A DNA stretch of 64,000 nt from Eutreptiella sp. 'Long Island Sound 2002' (lineage: Eukaryota > Euglenozoa > Euglenophyceae > Eutreptiales > Eutreptiaceae). Numbering within the stretch: the stretch's first letter is position 1; each line of letters opens with the position of its first letter. A program made the position numbers and the translations under genes. The notes beneath the pieces were generated by a model. That model searched no databases. It was not told the origin of the DNA and saw nothing but the letters and a program-made list of their open reading frames with translations. The stretch covers positions 150,988,352 to 151,052,351 of the forward strand of contig OZ038381.1 of the NCBI GenBank assembly GCA_964036045.1, written 5' to 3'. This document shows, one piece after another, positions 43,392 through 54,299 of the stretch.

Positions 43392-46359
43392 AATTTTAGC
43401 GGTCCGCCCAAACCAAGTATCCGCGGCCCCTTGTCCTTGGGGCCCCTTGTCTAGGGGTTTTGAGCCTAGCCCGTGATACTCTTCAGTTGAATTAATACAC
43501 CAAGTTGTTTCATCAAGCTATCCATGCTTTCAGGGCCAGATCATGCAAGTTGAGGCGCTAGACAAACCATGCGCCAAGGGGCGGGGCTCCACTAGGCCGT
43601 ACGTTGAGGCGACCCAGGCATGCACGGCGTCGTAGAACTGCTACAGCCAAGGACGGCGGTTTCTTCAAGGCCTTATGGTCACAAGCGTCGCCCCCACACC
43701 TCGCCGTACCGCAGAAGCTAGCCAACATGCAGCCAAGGGCACTCTGGCGCAAGGATTTGGCCCGGCAGATGGCGGTAGTACGCGAACACCTCGGGCCGTC
43801 TGGCTCCGTAGCGACTCATCCGCCGATCTTGGACCACGATGGCCTCTGCGTAGCGGAGTTACGGCTCTAGCTTGACCGGCCGGCTGCTAAGCAGTAGCCA
43901 TGCCGGCTGCTTTTTGGCCAGGCAGGGATGGAGGATCGCCGTGAGGAGTCTACTAGGCACGCCGTGGGACATCGCGTGATGCACCACAGCAAGGACCAGC
44001 ATGGCGAACCCCAAGAGTGTGCCCACCAATGACGGCGGCTGCTCTTCTAGAGACAGCACTAGGGAGCCCTTGCCTATGCCACTTCATGGATCAACGCCGA
44101 GGCGCTCACCACCGGCGGCTCCGGCAACCGTGGCATCGCCCCCCACATGAGGGAGACGGAGGCAGGGTCATCCGTCAAGTCGCCAGGGTCGCCGGGCACG
44201 ACTAGCCGCAAGGAATCCATGGGATGACCGGCGGGGCCGCAGTGCAGCAACTAGGCTTGCCGCACGACGTTGCTTAGAAGCCCTCTGGCGTGCCACGGAA
44301 TCGGATGCTACCGGGCAATGACATTCGTCAAAAGGCAGAGCTTGGCGGGCTTCACACGGAGGACGAACCCCGTTTGGGCCGTGAGGAAAGCCCTTATAAC
44401 TTGGACTCATCGACACAAAGCAGGGGCGTGTATGCATTGTTGTACTACGCCTTCCAACACGCCTCAACGGCGGCTAGCCCTACCACACCGTTCAACTGAT
44501 CTACGGTGCGGCTCGCGACCAAGGCATCCCGGGCAAGATGCCACTAGGAATCACGGTGGTGCGGCACCAAGCCTTCTAGAGCGGACCAAACGCCAAGGAG
44601 CGGGACATCCAAGGATAGGCGGGGGTGCGCCGACCACCACGGGGCCAACGCTACGGCCTTCGCCGCTGCCGGAGCTTGTAAATCTAGTCTGACCAAACCA
44701 GCCAAGATGGGATTCCCGAACTGGAAGTCACAATCGAGCATAGGGTCCGTGCTAAGTCCCGAGGAGGAGCCGGCACTCGGCCCCCATGGAGAGGGCGTTA
44801 GGGCTGAAGAGCACCCAATCGAGCACATTCTCCGACGGGTGGCCTACCTGCCCCACCACATTGGCGGGATGGCCGGGGAGAGCCAGCCGTCGCCCTACAA
44901 GCCGTTGGAATTATTGAGGGCACCCGCTAGCAGCCACGGGACAAAACATGTTGTTGGCAAAAACATTGGCGCCTTGCTCACAACACCGTGGCGCCAGCTG
45001 GCGGGCAGCGCGGGTTATAGGTGAAGGCCGATATTGGGTACGGTCATGCCTCGCGCAGCCTGCACCTTTGGGCACATGAAGTGCTCTTATATGGAGGCTG
45101 CTATAGGTGGCCTTTAACCAAAGCCCCGGAGACTATTTGCTCGGGAACAAAACCACCAAATTGCAACTCGCGAACAGCCGTCCCACGTTCACTGCGCACG
45201 GCAAGCCGCGGATCCACGGCCGCGTGAACCTGGGGCCAGGTCGTACATGTGGACGATGGCTGGCGTAGGTGATAAGTTCAGGGAATTTGCCCAAATCGGA
45301 GCTAAAGCCCCCGCAATTGGCAGTGGTGACACATAGGCGCTCCATGTTGGGCAACCGCAACAGCTAGTAGTGGTCACGGAACAGGGGCTGGCAGATCGCA
45401 CCACAAGCCCTACACGCAGGCCAGCAGCAAAACCCCGAGCTCCTGGCAATCGGCTATTTGCACTGTGCATTAGCTCGCCATGTCCACGATTACCAGGCAA
45501 TTGTAGAGTAAAGCAGGCTATGGGTCACGCGGTGGGGGGCGCCGCAACCTACACCCTGCGAGTCGCCGCGGTCATAGTGGTCATAGGACCAATCCCCGGC
45601 GGTCTCTAGAAGGGGGGCGGAGTCTGTTCTCCGTCATGCGTAGAGCACCACGTGGTCCGCGACTAAGGGGAGGGAGGGAGCCCTGGCCCGTTGGCGGGCG
45701 GAGGAGTGGTGGAGCACTCGCTGAGTGCCGAGCGCACGAGGGTATCCCAAAAAGGGGGCCAGTAGGGGAAAGACGGAGAGGTCCTTCGCCGGATCCACGA
45801 TTGCCACGCCCACCATTGTTCACTCTACCCTTGCATCAACATCAAGTCGGTGCCGCCACATGCCACGTATTGGGGCCACACAGACGGCGGCGGTTCTTAA
45901 CACCCTCACACCTCCCCCCCATGGTCCGAAGCCCGCTGCCACTGCAGGCCCTGGTGCGGGTCTTTCCACAGCACGCCGCAGGGATCTATATCCTACTCGC
46001 CAACATCCTGCGGCATGCCAAACCCCCCCCCCCCCCCGCCCCATGACCGGAGCTCGCGCGGCCATGCCCGGCGCATGTGGGGGCAAGGTTTGACCCCGGC
46101 CTGTGGTGCCGTGCGCTCCTTGGACGTGAAAGGCATCAGCCGGGCCGGGCCTGGGACCCGTTGGGGATGGCAGTGTCGTGGGCGGCGGGGCAGGCTTCGT
46201 AGGGCCGCTGCTCGCGCCCGCGGTGGGGAGTGCTCGCGTCCCAGGGCCAACTAGGGGAGCTGGGCAGCGGGGGGAACACCACAGGTGCTTCTCGGGTCTG
46301 AGCAATCCCCGTTGCAATGGGGACTACTGGTCAAGTCTGCCAAGGGGTTGAAAGCAGCT
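43392..46359 (-). pseudogene. probable LINE-C 5' remains
   Basis: GC-rich DNA of the same texture as the RT region, rich in CTAG. Minus-strand frames are broken and no endonuclease or ORF1 block could be named. It also abuts 41.4-41.96 kb, which has no recognisable content. Confidence 0.35.
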
Positions 46360-46399
46360 ATGGCTTCGCTTTCTTCTTCGGGGGGCTTGCCTTTCCCAA

Positions 46400-46423
46400 C
46401 TTAGGCCACGCAAACTGCCCACC
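46400..46423 (+). repeat. left inverted repeat of the two-gene element
   Basis: CTTAGGCCACGCAAACTGCC plus ACCC-type end, identical over 24 bases to the reverse complement of 53353-53376. Confidence 0.85.
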
Positions 46424-46464
46424 TTCACGGAAGCATAGGTGGCAGACCAGCATCTTCGTCTGGT

Positions 46465-46981
46465 GCTGGTGCCAGCACCAGATGGGGGGGTCTGTGGGCT
46501 CATTTTGATGGTGTCTTATTGTAGGCACAAAAACAAGGCCTTTTTGGGGGGTCTCAAACACGTTTCTTTCATTTTCATCTATTGAACCCACTTCCCATTT
46601 CCTGGATTGAAGGTGTGATATCGGAGGAAAAGCACATGTAGGGCTTATTGCACCATGTAAACAGGAAGCTGTAAAATCACGCTGTTCTGGACCCCCCCTG
46701 AACTGTGGACACGAACAAGCACGCTGACACAGTGTCTCTATTTCCACATTGGGAACTTCGAATCGTATACTTTGTAATACACTAGTAGTATCATATGCAC
46801 ATACACAACCATACATAGGAGTCACCGCTGCGAAGTATATGCAAAATTCACCTGCAAATTGTTGTACCTGAAAGACAGGGCTGTTTACATGAAAATCCAG
46901 CTGAGCAGCTGGGGCCAGCACCAACACCTGGAAAAATGGCAATGAAGACAAGCAATTGGGCAAAGAGTAGCTGGTGCCAGC
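46465..46981. repeat. left palindrome cluster (three GCTGGNNCCAGC)
   Basis: Cores at 46465-46476, 46908-46919 and 46970-46981. The last two are 62 bp apart, the same step as in the right cluster. They lie 3' of gene A. Likely subterminal binding sites (inference). Confidence 0.75.
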
Positions 46982-47147
46982 ACTTCCTGAGGAAAACAAT
47001 GAAATAGTAGGTGCAAACCAAGCAGAGGTATTGTGAGTGTTGTGTAACAACAAAACCAACGGACAAGTGCATGACTGTGCAAGACGAACACTGACAGCGC
47101 TGTAGTGCAAAGCACTGGACCAGTCTTTATGGGATCAAGAAACATGA

Positions 47148-50001
47148 TTACTTCTTTGCTGCAGCAGCCCTGTTGATCCGGGCAGTCCAATTGGTAAATC
47201 CAAGTCGTTTGGGTTTCACAGTGTCAGCAGGATCACCAGCGGCGCCTTCACTGTTGGACTTCTCCCCGCCAGTCGCAGACTGCTGTGCCCCATTGCTCGT
47301 AGCCTTCCCTGGAGTTGCACGTTTCGAACTACTGCTCTCCTCATCCTGCTTCCGCTTGGCACCGGTTTTTTTGGGCTTCGGCTTTTGGGCCAACGGCTCT
47401 GCTTCATGCTCGGCCACTTCCTCTCCATCCTCATCCTCGTCCCCCTGTTCTACGTCCTCAAGCTTGCGGAATTTTCCCGTGCAATCAATGGGTACCTCAT
47501 GGAGCATCTGATTTGTCACCCCAGTCCAGTCAATATTCGGCAGGCCATCAGCTTCCTTGCATCCAGCAACAGCATGTGTGACAAAGTCCTGAATTGCCGT
47601 ATCCCCAAGGATACCAACCACCACATTGACAGGAATATGAAATCGAACTGTGAGGGCCCCGGGCAATGCGTGGGAGGAGGACAATAGCAGCAGCCATATT
47701 TCTTGGTACACCACCATTTCACCAGCCAGTGTCAGCAAGTAACCAACAATCTCCACGGGCAGGTACCCCCCACTTGGGAAATCCGTCACAGTAATGTATC
47801 GAGGCACCTTAAAGGGGGGAAAAAAGCAATTCTTCAATGAAAGGAGCTGGCCCCAGCTGCAACGAGGTGAAACCACCATTTTGTTGTGATTTTTGAGCGC
47901 GTGTCCGAACAACCAGGGTCGCAGTGTGGTCTAGATACCTTTTGTGGCAGCGGATGTTTCGAGAGAAGATTCACTTCAGTACACCCCATAGTACATTGTG
48001 GTGACTTCTTGTTGAGGTGGTACACTGACAGCTTAATAGCACAGAACCCCGTATCTTGGTGCTGTTCACGAAGACTGTCCACAATGCCACGACAATCACC
48101 AGGCTCACCGGCAACAACAACAAGAACGCCACGCTGCAGCACTGTACTGACCAATGCATGGATGCCCAGGGTAAAGCCACGGGGGGGCTCAATGTACACC
48201 ATTGTAAAAGAGATACCAGCCACTGCTGCTGGGATGGCCGAGCCAATTGCAGCTGGCAGCACCACAAGTTTTTCGTCCGAGTCCCCTTCCAACTGCAACA
48301 CATTCATGTTCCAAGTGAAGTTCCGAGTGAAGGCCAAGCAGTGACGTCAGTGAATCGCTTTGCAACCGGGGTAGCACACAGACCTGTGAATTCTTCTCAG
48401 TGGCACCCATGTGCAGGTCGACGGTGAAGAAATTGTCCCGATTCGCCTGGACGGTTGGTAACACCAGTGGTTTCGACAAAGATTCTCGCAGACCAACATA
48501 GCTGACATCCTTCCAAATCGGCGCACTGACAACGTATTTCCACAGTGGAAAAGGGTCCTCTTCTGTCCAACGCCACGTGTATGTCTTGAAATACAAAGCA
48601 CTTCGGCTTGCCAGGAGGGATTCACACTTTTCTCGTTCACCCAGTCCACCTTAGCAATCATAGTACAAACTTTGAGACCCCAGTGGTTGCAGGCACCAAA
48701 ACGGCATTTCCGAACGATGGGTGCTGGCCCCAGCACCTCTCACAACAAATTGCAATCGAACAGCCACCGCAGAGGCATCCTTATGGGAGGGCAAACATAC
48801 GGCGAGATTCATGGATGAGATTGTTCTCAGGATGACACAGATCCCAACTCCATAACCGATCCAGTTTCAATCGCTTTCCCATCTTCTTGAGCTGTGCTCC
48901 ACCATTGGCCGTGTCAGCCATAAACTTGCAGATTGTCCGGATATCGGGGGGCACCTGTCCTTCGAAGCAGCGCATTTGATTCACAGTCATGCTATGACCG
49001 CGGGCCTCCAGCATCTGCACTGCAAACGCTGCTTCACGTCCACAAGTACTCACCAACAGAGCCACAGGAGACCACTGCTTTATCATATTGGCCTACAAGG
49101 GGTACCACAGGATTCACACCGGGCAACAGATGGCGGAGTACGTTGAAAGGGCGATGAAACCACAAACAAACGGACGTGCTGACGGGCAGGCACACACCAG
49201 TGTGCCATCATGAGCGCCGAATCCACCTTTCACCCACAAATTCGTCAGGTGCTCTCTGGCAGTCAAGTTCCTCTCGGTATCCCTTTCGTATTCCACCACC
49301 AGTCGCTGAACTCTCTCACACAAAGTTGGTGCTCGTGCTGTCTGGTTGGCTTGACTGATTCCTGCCAGGGACTCACGAATGGTCAACAGGCTCTCAGGCC
49401 GCACAACGGTCGCCAGGAAATGGGAACACCATCGGGGAGGGGGCAAGTTTCGCTTCTCCGGCTCCAGTTTCACGCGCCGAGCAGCCTCCACTATGTGCTG
49501 GCCAGACAGTATCCAATAGATCCCACCTGATATTGCACCCGGTCACAAATGATCAAAGTCAACGGCAGTTTTGGACAAGCGATGCTGGCACCAGCACCGA
49601 CGAACGTTATTGGTAACGAAACAGCAAACTGTGCGCACACAAGGCAGCATACTTCCATCACCCCGTATTACAATCCGGATAAGGGTAGTCGGCGGGCGCT
49701 CCTTCAGGTCCTTGACCTTGTTCAGTACCTCATCCTCAGACCACTTTCGTATCTGCCCAAACTGCATCTTCTCGTCCCATCGCAGTTTCTCCAAGGGTAT
49801 TTCCACCTCCCGTTTTTCACAGTGGTCCGCGAGCTTGATCTTCAGTGCACTGTCTGGCTTGCCTCCTTTACCACCTGGCGCTGAAACTGGCTGTGATGCC
49901 GTCACATCCTGAGACTGGCTTAGGAATCCCCCGTTCGTTGACGGTGTCATTGGTAGAGGTGACATTGCACCAGCACCCTCAGCAGGGGTTGCATCTGACA
50001 T
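47148..50001 (-). CDS. gene A: six-exon protein with ParB-like motif and basic tail
   Basis: Exons 50001-49653, 49526-49198, 49092-48801, 48649-48384, 48292-47939 and 47807-47148 total 2250 nt, exactly 750 codons with TAA and no internal stop. All five introns are GT-AG (126, 105, 151, 91 and 131 bp), and every join restores sensible protein. ATG 50001 (MSDATPAEGAG) follows a TAA/TGA-rich leader. Residues 70-130 contain EIPLEKLRWDEKMQFGQIRK and GDGSGIYWILSGQHIVEAAR. The [D/S]GQH..EAA block resembles the ParB/sulfiredoxin nucleotide-binding motif (family knowledge; moderate). The C-terminus has an acidic stretch (651-663) and a nuclear localisation-like KPKPKKTGAKRK (672-683). Likely the DNA-binding or regulatory partner of gene B. 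Confidence 0.8.
47808..47938 (-). other. gene A intron 5, with palindrome
   Basis: 131 bp, GTATCT...CCTTTAAG, phase 0; joins PLPQK to VPRYITV. Core GCTGGCCCCAGC at 47846-47857, about 40 bp from the 3' splice site. Introns 2 (49197-49093) and 4 (48383-48293) have no palindrome. Confidence 0.85.
48650..48800 (-). other. gene A intron 3, with central palindrome
   Basis: 151 bp, GTATGT...GATTGCTAAG, phase 1; joins IHESR to RGLGEREKCES. Core GCTGGCCCCAGC (48723-48734) is at the midpoint. Confidence 0.85.
49527..49652 (-). other. gene A intron 1, with central palindrome
   Basis: 126 bp, GTATGC...CAATATCAG, phase 1; joins GDG to SGIYW. The core GCTGGCACCAGC (49584-49595) is almost exactly mid-intron. 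Confidence 0.85.
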
Positions 50002-50399
50002 TATGATGAAGAGTCTCATTTGAAGGGAAATGGTGTGGCAAATCGACAGAAATCGGTAATGGAACAGCAGTTTCAGCAGAAAATGGCGCAAATTGAGCGG
50101 TGTGTCAGTGGCTCTGTCCATACGAAGGGCAGCGCACATCGCAGTCAATTAATCCCCGACAGCGGCATCCGCTTCGCTACTACTGACATGGCACTGGTAA
50201 ATTGCGCACTTGGTCCAAAGCCCTGGAAGGAGACGGCCGTCTCAAATGATCATGTTTCCGTGACCGGTCAGTACACGTGCCAGACTTTGATTCCATTGCA
50301 TCCAGACCAAACAGACCGAACAGAAAACAGTGCGACAGACAACAGACAACGGTGTGTGTGCAATGTGCACCGAGGAAAGCAGGAACAATAGGAGGGAAT

Positions 50400-50411
50400 G
50401 CTGGCACCAGC
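50400..50411. repeat. intergenic palindrome between genes A and B
   Basis: GCTGGCACCAGC just 3' of gene B and about 400 bp 5' of the gene A start. Confidence 0.7.
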
Positions 50412-50465
50412 TACTCATGCAGACAAGCGTAACCCTACCCTATAGTTAGGCAGGGGGGCGGGGGG

Positions 50466-52739
50466 TTATTCTTGGAACACCGCCCCCTCCTCCTCGTCAC
50501 TGGGAGGAAAACTGAATTCGTCTTCCTCTTGAAGCAAAACCAAGGGGGGGGGGGCATCACTCATGGTATCCACATCAACTACCAGATGCCCCAGGGAGCC
50601 AAGGGAATCAGCACTGGACACGGATATGTGGTCATCCTCTACCCCCACAAACCGATCTGGTGCATCAGCATCATCAGCATCAGGGGCACCCTTACCCTTG
50701 CCCTTCCCCCCCCCTTTCCCGCGCCTGTTGCGTGTGCGGAACCGTTCCATTAGGCTAGTGAGCTGTGCAACCTCTGCAGGGTCTCTCCTAAAATTGCATT
50801 GATCCAAGTACTCAGTAACACCTTCCGGAGGGGACCGGTTGGATAATAATAACAGCACACTCCTGCGAAAAACCTTTCGCAGAGCAGCCTCATTAACAGA
50901 ATCAGGGTTGGGCTTGGGAAACGTGTGTCCTTCAGGTAGAAGGCCAACAAAAGCAGTGGTTTTAGCTGTAGTAAATGGGGCAAACAAAAGCTAGGGACTG
51001 GTACACCAGGCGATAAAGCGACGGAGGCGTGCTCGAAAAAGATCGCACAGACCAGTGCGTAGCTTGCCGCGAAGGGTTTTGGTGCCCATGCGCGGGTGTG
51101 GCATGCTGAGGAACAAGTCCATTAGAGCGGGTTGCGATAATGCAGTTGGATGGAGCTTGACCCGGGCGGAGAGCCGGGACAACAGGGCCTCACCAATCTC
51201 TTCAGCAAAGAGACAACCTAGGGTATTACTCATCCACTCCTGCCACACTGCAAGTATGACACTCAAACTGCGAACATATTCTGTTTTGGCGTCCCAATCG
51301 CCAGTAAGAAACAGATGTAGCAGCAGGCCCCATTGCAAAACTGTGTGGGCTGCCTGACCAGTGCCTGGCTGTCGCCCTGACCAGTTGCATTTGCGTACCT
51401 GTACGCCTAACGCAAAAAGCGCAGGGACATAACTAAACAGCAAGGACTGCAGTCCTTGCAACCAACGGGTAGCTGTATCCACTTGAACTGATGAGAGAGA
51501 TGCTGGTGCCAGCTGCAACCATTCCAATTTGCGTTGAATACGTACACGTACAGAGTTACCTACAAGTAGTAGTGCTGCTACCACTTTCTCAATGTGGAGC
51601 AGCTTACGGTGGTGGTACACCATGGCACCCACTTGCAAATTACAGTTTTCCAAGGCAGCAAAGATAGGAAAGAAGGCCTTGTATACCTCAAGGGCAGTGT
51701 GTTTGTAAGGGTGCCACGCACCGTACATACAAGGCAATATGGACAGATGCTCATGGAAATTGTACTGCACATATGACTCCCCGTACAAAAAACGCAGTAA
51801 ATAAAAAAGTATTTTCATATCAATTATTAGGGGCATGGGGCGCCGGGTGTGCCGCTGTATGTCCTAGATCTCTTGTAGAATGTGTAGCAAATCAAGGATC
51901 GCACCGGTAGTCAAATCGGTCAACAACAGTGGCCGGAATTGTAGTGACCTAACGTTGTCCCGTTTAATATCGAGGGGAACACGAATAAACTCAGGCTCCG
52001 CATCAAGCGAAACCCGTGTAACATCGTTCAAGGAGCGAAGTGTAGTAGCAGTGGAATGCACAGCTGAGTCCAGCTGTCCCAACACGGTTACCAAAGACGG
52101 ATGCCCAGGGCAGGGACATAGGTCTGTAGTGTGCAACATTGCAAACACTGTCAGGTTCATGCTGGGATTGGGATGCTCTGGGTCAATAGTAGACCTCTTC
52201 CACCACCAGTTATCAAACCACATAGCCATTTGGTGGTTTGACATGGACGACCACAGTTGTTGTGCAGCCGAGGTAGCCTTGGCAGTTAGTGGTACAGGGC
52301 GATTGGTAACAACACCACAGTTTGCTAAAACACGGCGAACACCCTGCGTCAAAGGTTGACCTGTAAGTGTGTCTTTCCGTGATACCTTACTAGTTGGACG
52401 TGCAGCCTTGTGCAGGACAGACCATAGCATATATAACTGTTTCGTGAAAACGGACAACCAACGAGGCTTCCTATTTTGCTTACTTGCAACAACAATTTGA
52501 GGTACCGTCTTACGAGTACGACGGTTGCAGCGGACCTGTGCCAATAGGTGCACTAACATCAGAACCCCCGGCTCGCCAGCATGGGCATCACGTAATAAAG
52601 AAGACCCATTTGAATAATGTCCAGTACGTAGTAGATGCCGAACAACGGAGTAGGAAAATTTCATTACAAAAGTCTGGTGATGTAAGTAAAAGACACGATG
52701 CACATGGTGGCAAAACACAGCACACTCCCTATCCTTCAA
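50466..52739 (-). CDS. gene B: putative transposase, two in-frame TAG codons
   Basis: A single minus-strand frame of 758 codons ends in TAA, interrupted only by TAG at 51866-51864 (LLHILQEI-TAG-DIQRHTRR) and 50993-50991 (FIAWCTSP-TAG-LLFAPFTT), with no frameshift. The 5' end is open. It may be spliced to an upstream exon through a GTTAGT..CATAAG intron (about 52804-52755), or start at MKFSYS (52667). Blocks include MAMWFDNWWWKRSTIDPEHP followed by MNLTVFAML, and LPCMYGAWHPYKHTALEVY. The N- and W-rich blocks, and D in FDNW and IIDMK, suggest an RNase H-fold transposase, but I cannot name the family. The C-terminus is Gly/Lys-rich, then Asp/Glu-rich. A palindrome core (51502-51513) lies in coding sequence. 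Confidence 0.65.
51502..51513. repeat. palindrome inside gene B coding sequence
   Basis: GCTGGTGCCAGC, in frame within EWLQLAPASLSS; the only copy in firmly coding DNA. Confidence 0.6.
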
Positions 52740-52822
52740 TGAGATGCACGTACCTTATGAAGATAAAAATCGGTGGAATGGATATGGGAATGGTACTAAC
52801 CAGGTTGCTCACTGGAGTTGGT

Positions 52823-53176
52823 GCTGGTGCCAGCACTCATAGTCCGGAACATCATCTCAGAGACTCGATTGCATTGAAAGGTGCTGGCATCAGCTACTTT
52901 GAGCCAAAGGGGGATTCGAGAAGACCATTTGAGTCTGCAGGTGCTGGCACCCGCACCTTTCTGCCAAAGAGAACCAAGGAAAGGTAAAATTGCTTGCAAA
53001 GGTGCTGGCCCCAGCTGCTTCAATGATAAACTTGATACCAAAGATACAAAGTAACAGGACATGTCCAATACGCGGTGACTATAGTAACCAACATGTGCAC
53101 AATTGAATATCACCAACAAATGTAATTGCGGGACATCCCACAAGTACTTTTCGTCAAGGAAGGTGCTGGCCCCAGC
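52823..53176. repeat. right palindrome cluster at 60-bp steps
   Basis: Cores start at 52823, 52883, 52943, 53004 and 53165 (steps 60, 60, 61, 161). Each is embedded in AGGTGCTGGCNCCAGCNNCTT-like flanks; two carry one mismatch. Between cores the sequence is unique. A 142-codon frame (53224-52796) runs through the cluster, but repeated AGAST residues are what the palindrome itself encodes, so I treat it as subterminal DNA or a leader exon rather than a proven gene. Confidence 0.8.
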
Positions 53177-53352
53177 TGCAATCATGGGAAACATACTTTT
53201 GAGATCAGCATTTTCAATCATCATGAAGTAGTAGTGTAGAAAGGGTGTTTTGAACCCCTAACTTCATCGGCCGCGAAAATACACGTTCAAAAAAGGGGAG
53301 TTTTTTACACTGCTCTTTTTGGGTATAGAACCGGGCAAAAGTGTGCCACGGG

Positions 53353-53376
53353 GGTGGGCAGTTTGCGTGGCCTAAG
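53353..53376 (-). repeat. right inverted repeat of the two-gene element
   Basis: GGTGGGCAGTTTGCGTGGCC plus TAAG, perfect inverse of the left copy 6.95 kb away. Confidence 0.85.
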
Positions 53377-53417
53377 CCCAAGAAGGCCTCTGGGGGGCAA
53401 GAAGAAGAGCGCGCCAT

Positions 53418-54243
53418 CCTGTCTATGGGACCGTACAACGAGGGGCACAACTCGCATTGCCCACATCAACATCACGATGGCCTGCATTTCGCCCTTTGCA
53501 AACGCAATGTGCAGACCGCCGCATAGCACAAGCGGACCTTGGATCCGAAGTGCAAGATGATCTCAGTGACATCTTTCAGGCCCCCTAGTAGCGCCGAGAG
53601 TTGCAGCACCGGGTCGACTATTGAATCAAGCATTAGGTCGCCGGCAAGCCCACCTCAGCATGCATGATCGGCATGGTTGGCAGGGCTGCGCATGGGGCAA
53701 GGGGTTGAGGAGCCTAGGTGGTCGAAGGCGCTGGGGCTGTGGCCTTTGTCCACGGGCCACCGCATGTCCCGCACAATACGGGGGCAGATGCTGCTACGGG
53801 GGGGGCTGCTAGGTCAACGCCAGGGTGGACGCCCCAAGGCCGTGTCACGATGCCGTCAATGCCCAAGCCGGCAGGGAAGAGATGCCGGTTGCGTCCTTGA
53901 CGGCTAACTTAACCGCTTGCAACACCTCAGCCTAGGCACCTATGACCATTCCCGCGAAGACCGCCGCCTAGAATGTGGTGCGGTCCATGACTTGTAGCAA
54001 AGCCAGCTGGACGGCGGTGGGCATGTCCGCGGCGCACGCAATGGAGATGGCCATTAGCACAGATGGAGGGGAATACGGTTAGGGCCATCCTCACCGACGG
54101 AGTGGGTTGAAAGTACAGCTCCGTACGGTCGCCAACCCAGGCGGCTTGGTCGGCGCCAAGTCGAGGTGGTGCTAGGGAGAGGGACCCCAGGTGGGGGAGG
54201 GGGGGCTCCGTTGGGGGGAGGGGGGCTCCCCTTAGGGGGCACG
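53418..54243 (-). pseudogene. LINE-like remnant, right flank of the two-gene element
   Basis: Minus-strand pieces such as MAISIACAADMPTAVQLALL, then ..TF-TAG-AAVFAGMVIGA-TAG-AEVLQAVKLAVKDATG look like ordinary protein interrupted by TAG, then TGA. Composition and CTAG richness match LINE-C at 41-46 kb. Domain not identified. Confidence 0.35.
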
Positions 54244-54299
54244 GGTGCTGCGCCCCCATGCCCACTCACTCCCGCACCGGCACTCCCTTGACAGCAAAT

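Larger units (their letters stand above)
46360..53417 (-). mobile_element. two-gene DNA transposon with ParB-like gene and palindrome arrays
   Basis: A perfect 24-bp inverted repeat (46400-46423 and 53353-53376; CTTAGGCCACGCAAACTGCC..) bounds two minus-strand genes. Looser similarity continues outward about 40 bp (TTCTTCTT, six G or C, GCCTT, ATGGC), so the true ends are near 46360 and 53417. No clear target duplication is seen; CTATGG at 46358 and 53423 is a weak candidate. Thirteen copies of GCTGGNNCCAGC or near-matches lie inside and none was seen outside. The element is surrounded by LINE-like DNA of different composition. A DNA transposon is the best reading; the superfamily is unknown to me. 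Confidence 0.75.

Noticed and set aside
52823-53176. CRISPR-like array (short palindromic repeats, about 48-bp unique spacers)
   Set aside because: The genome has spliceosomal introns, the repeats also occur singly in introns and intergenic DNA across 6.7 kb, and no cas genes are present; subterminal transposon sites fit better.
53224-53796. 53224-52796 as the first exon of gene B
   Set aside because: Not excluded, but its repeated AGAST-like residues are just translations of the palindrome; without transcript data it is not counted as coding.
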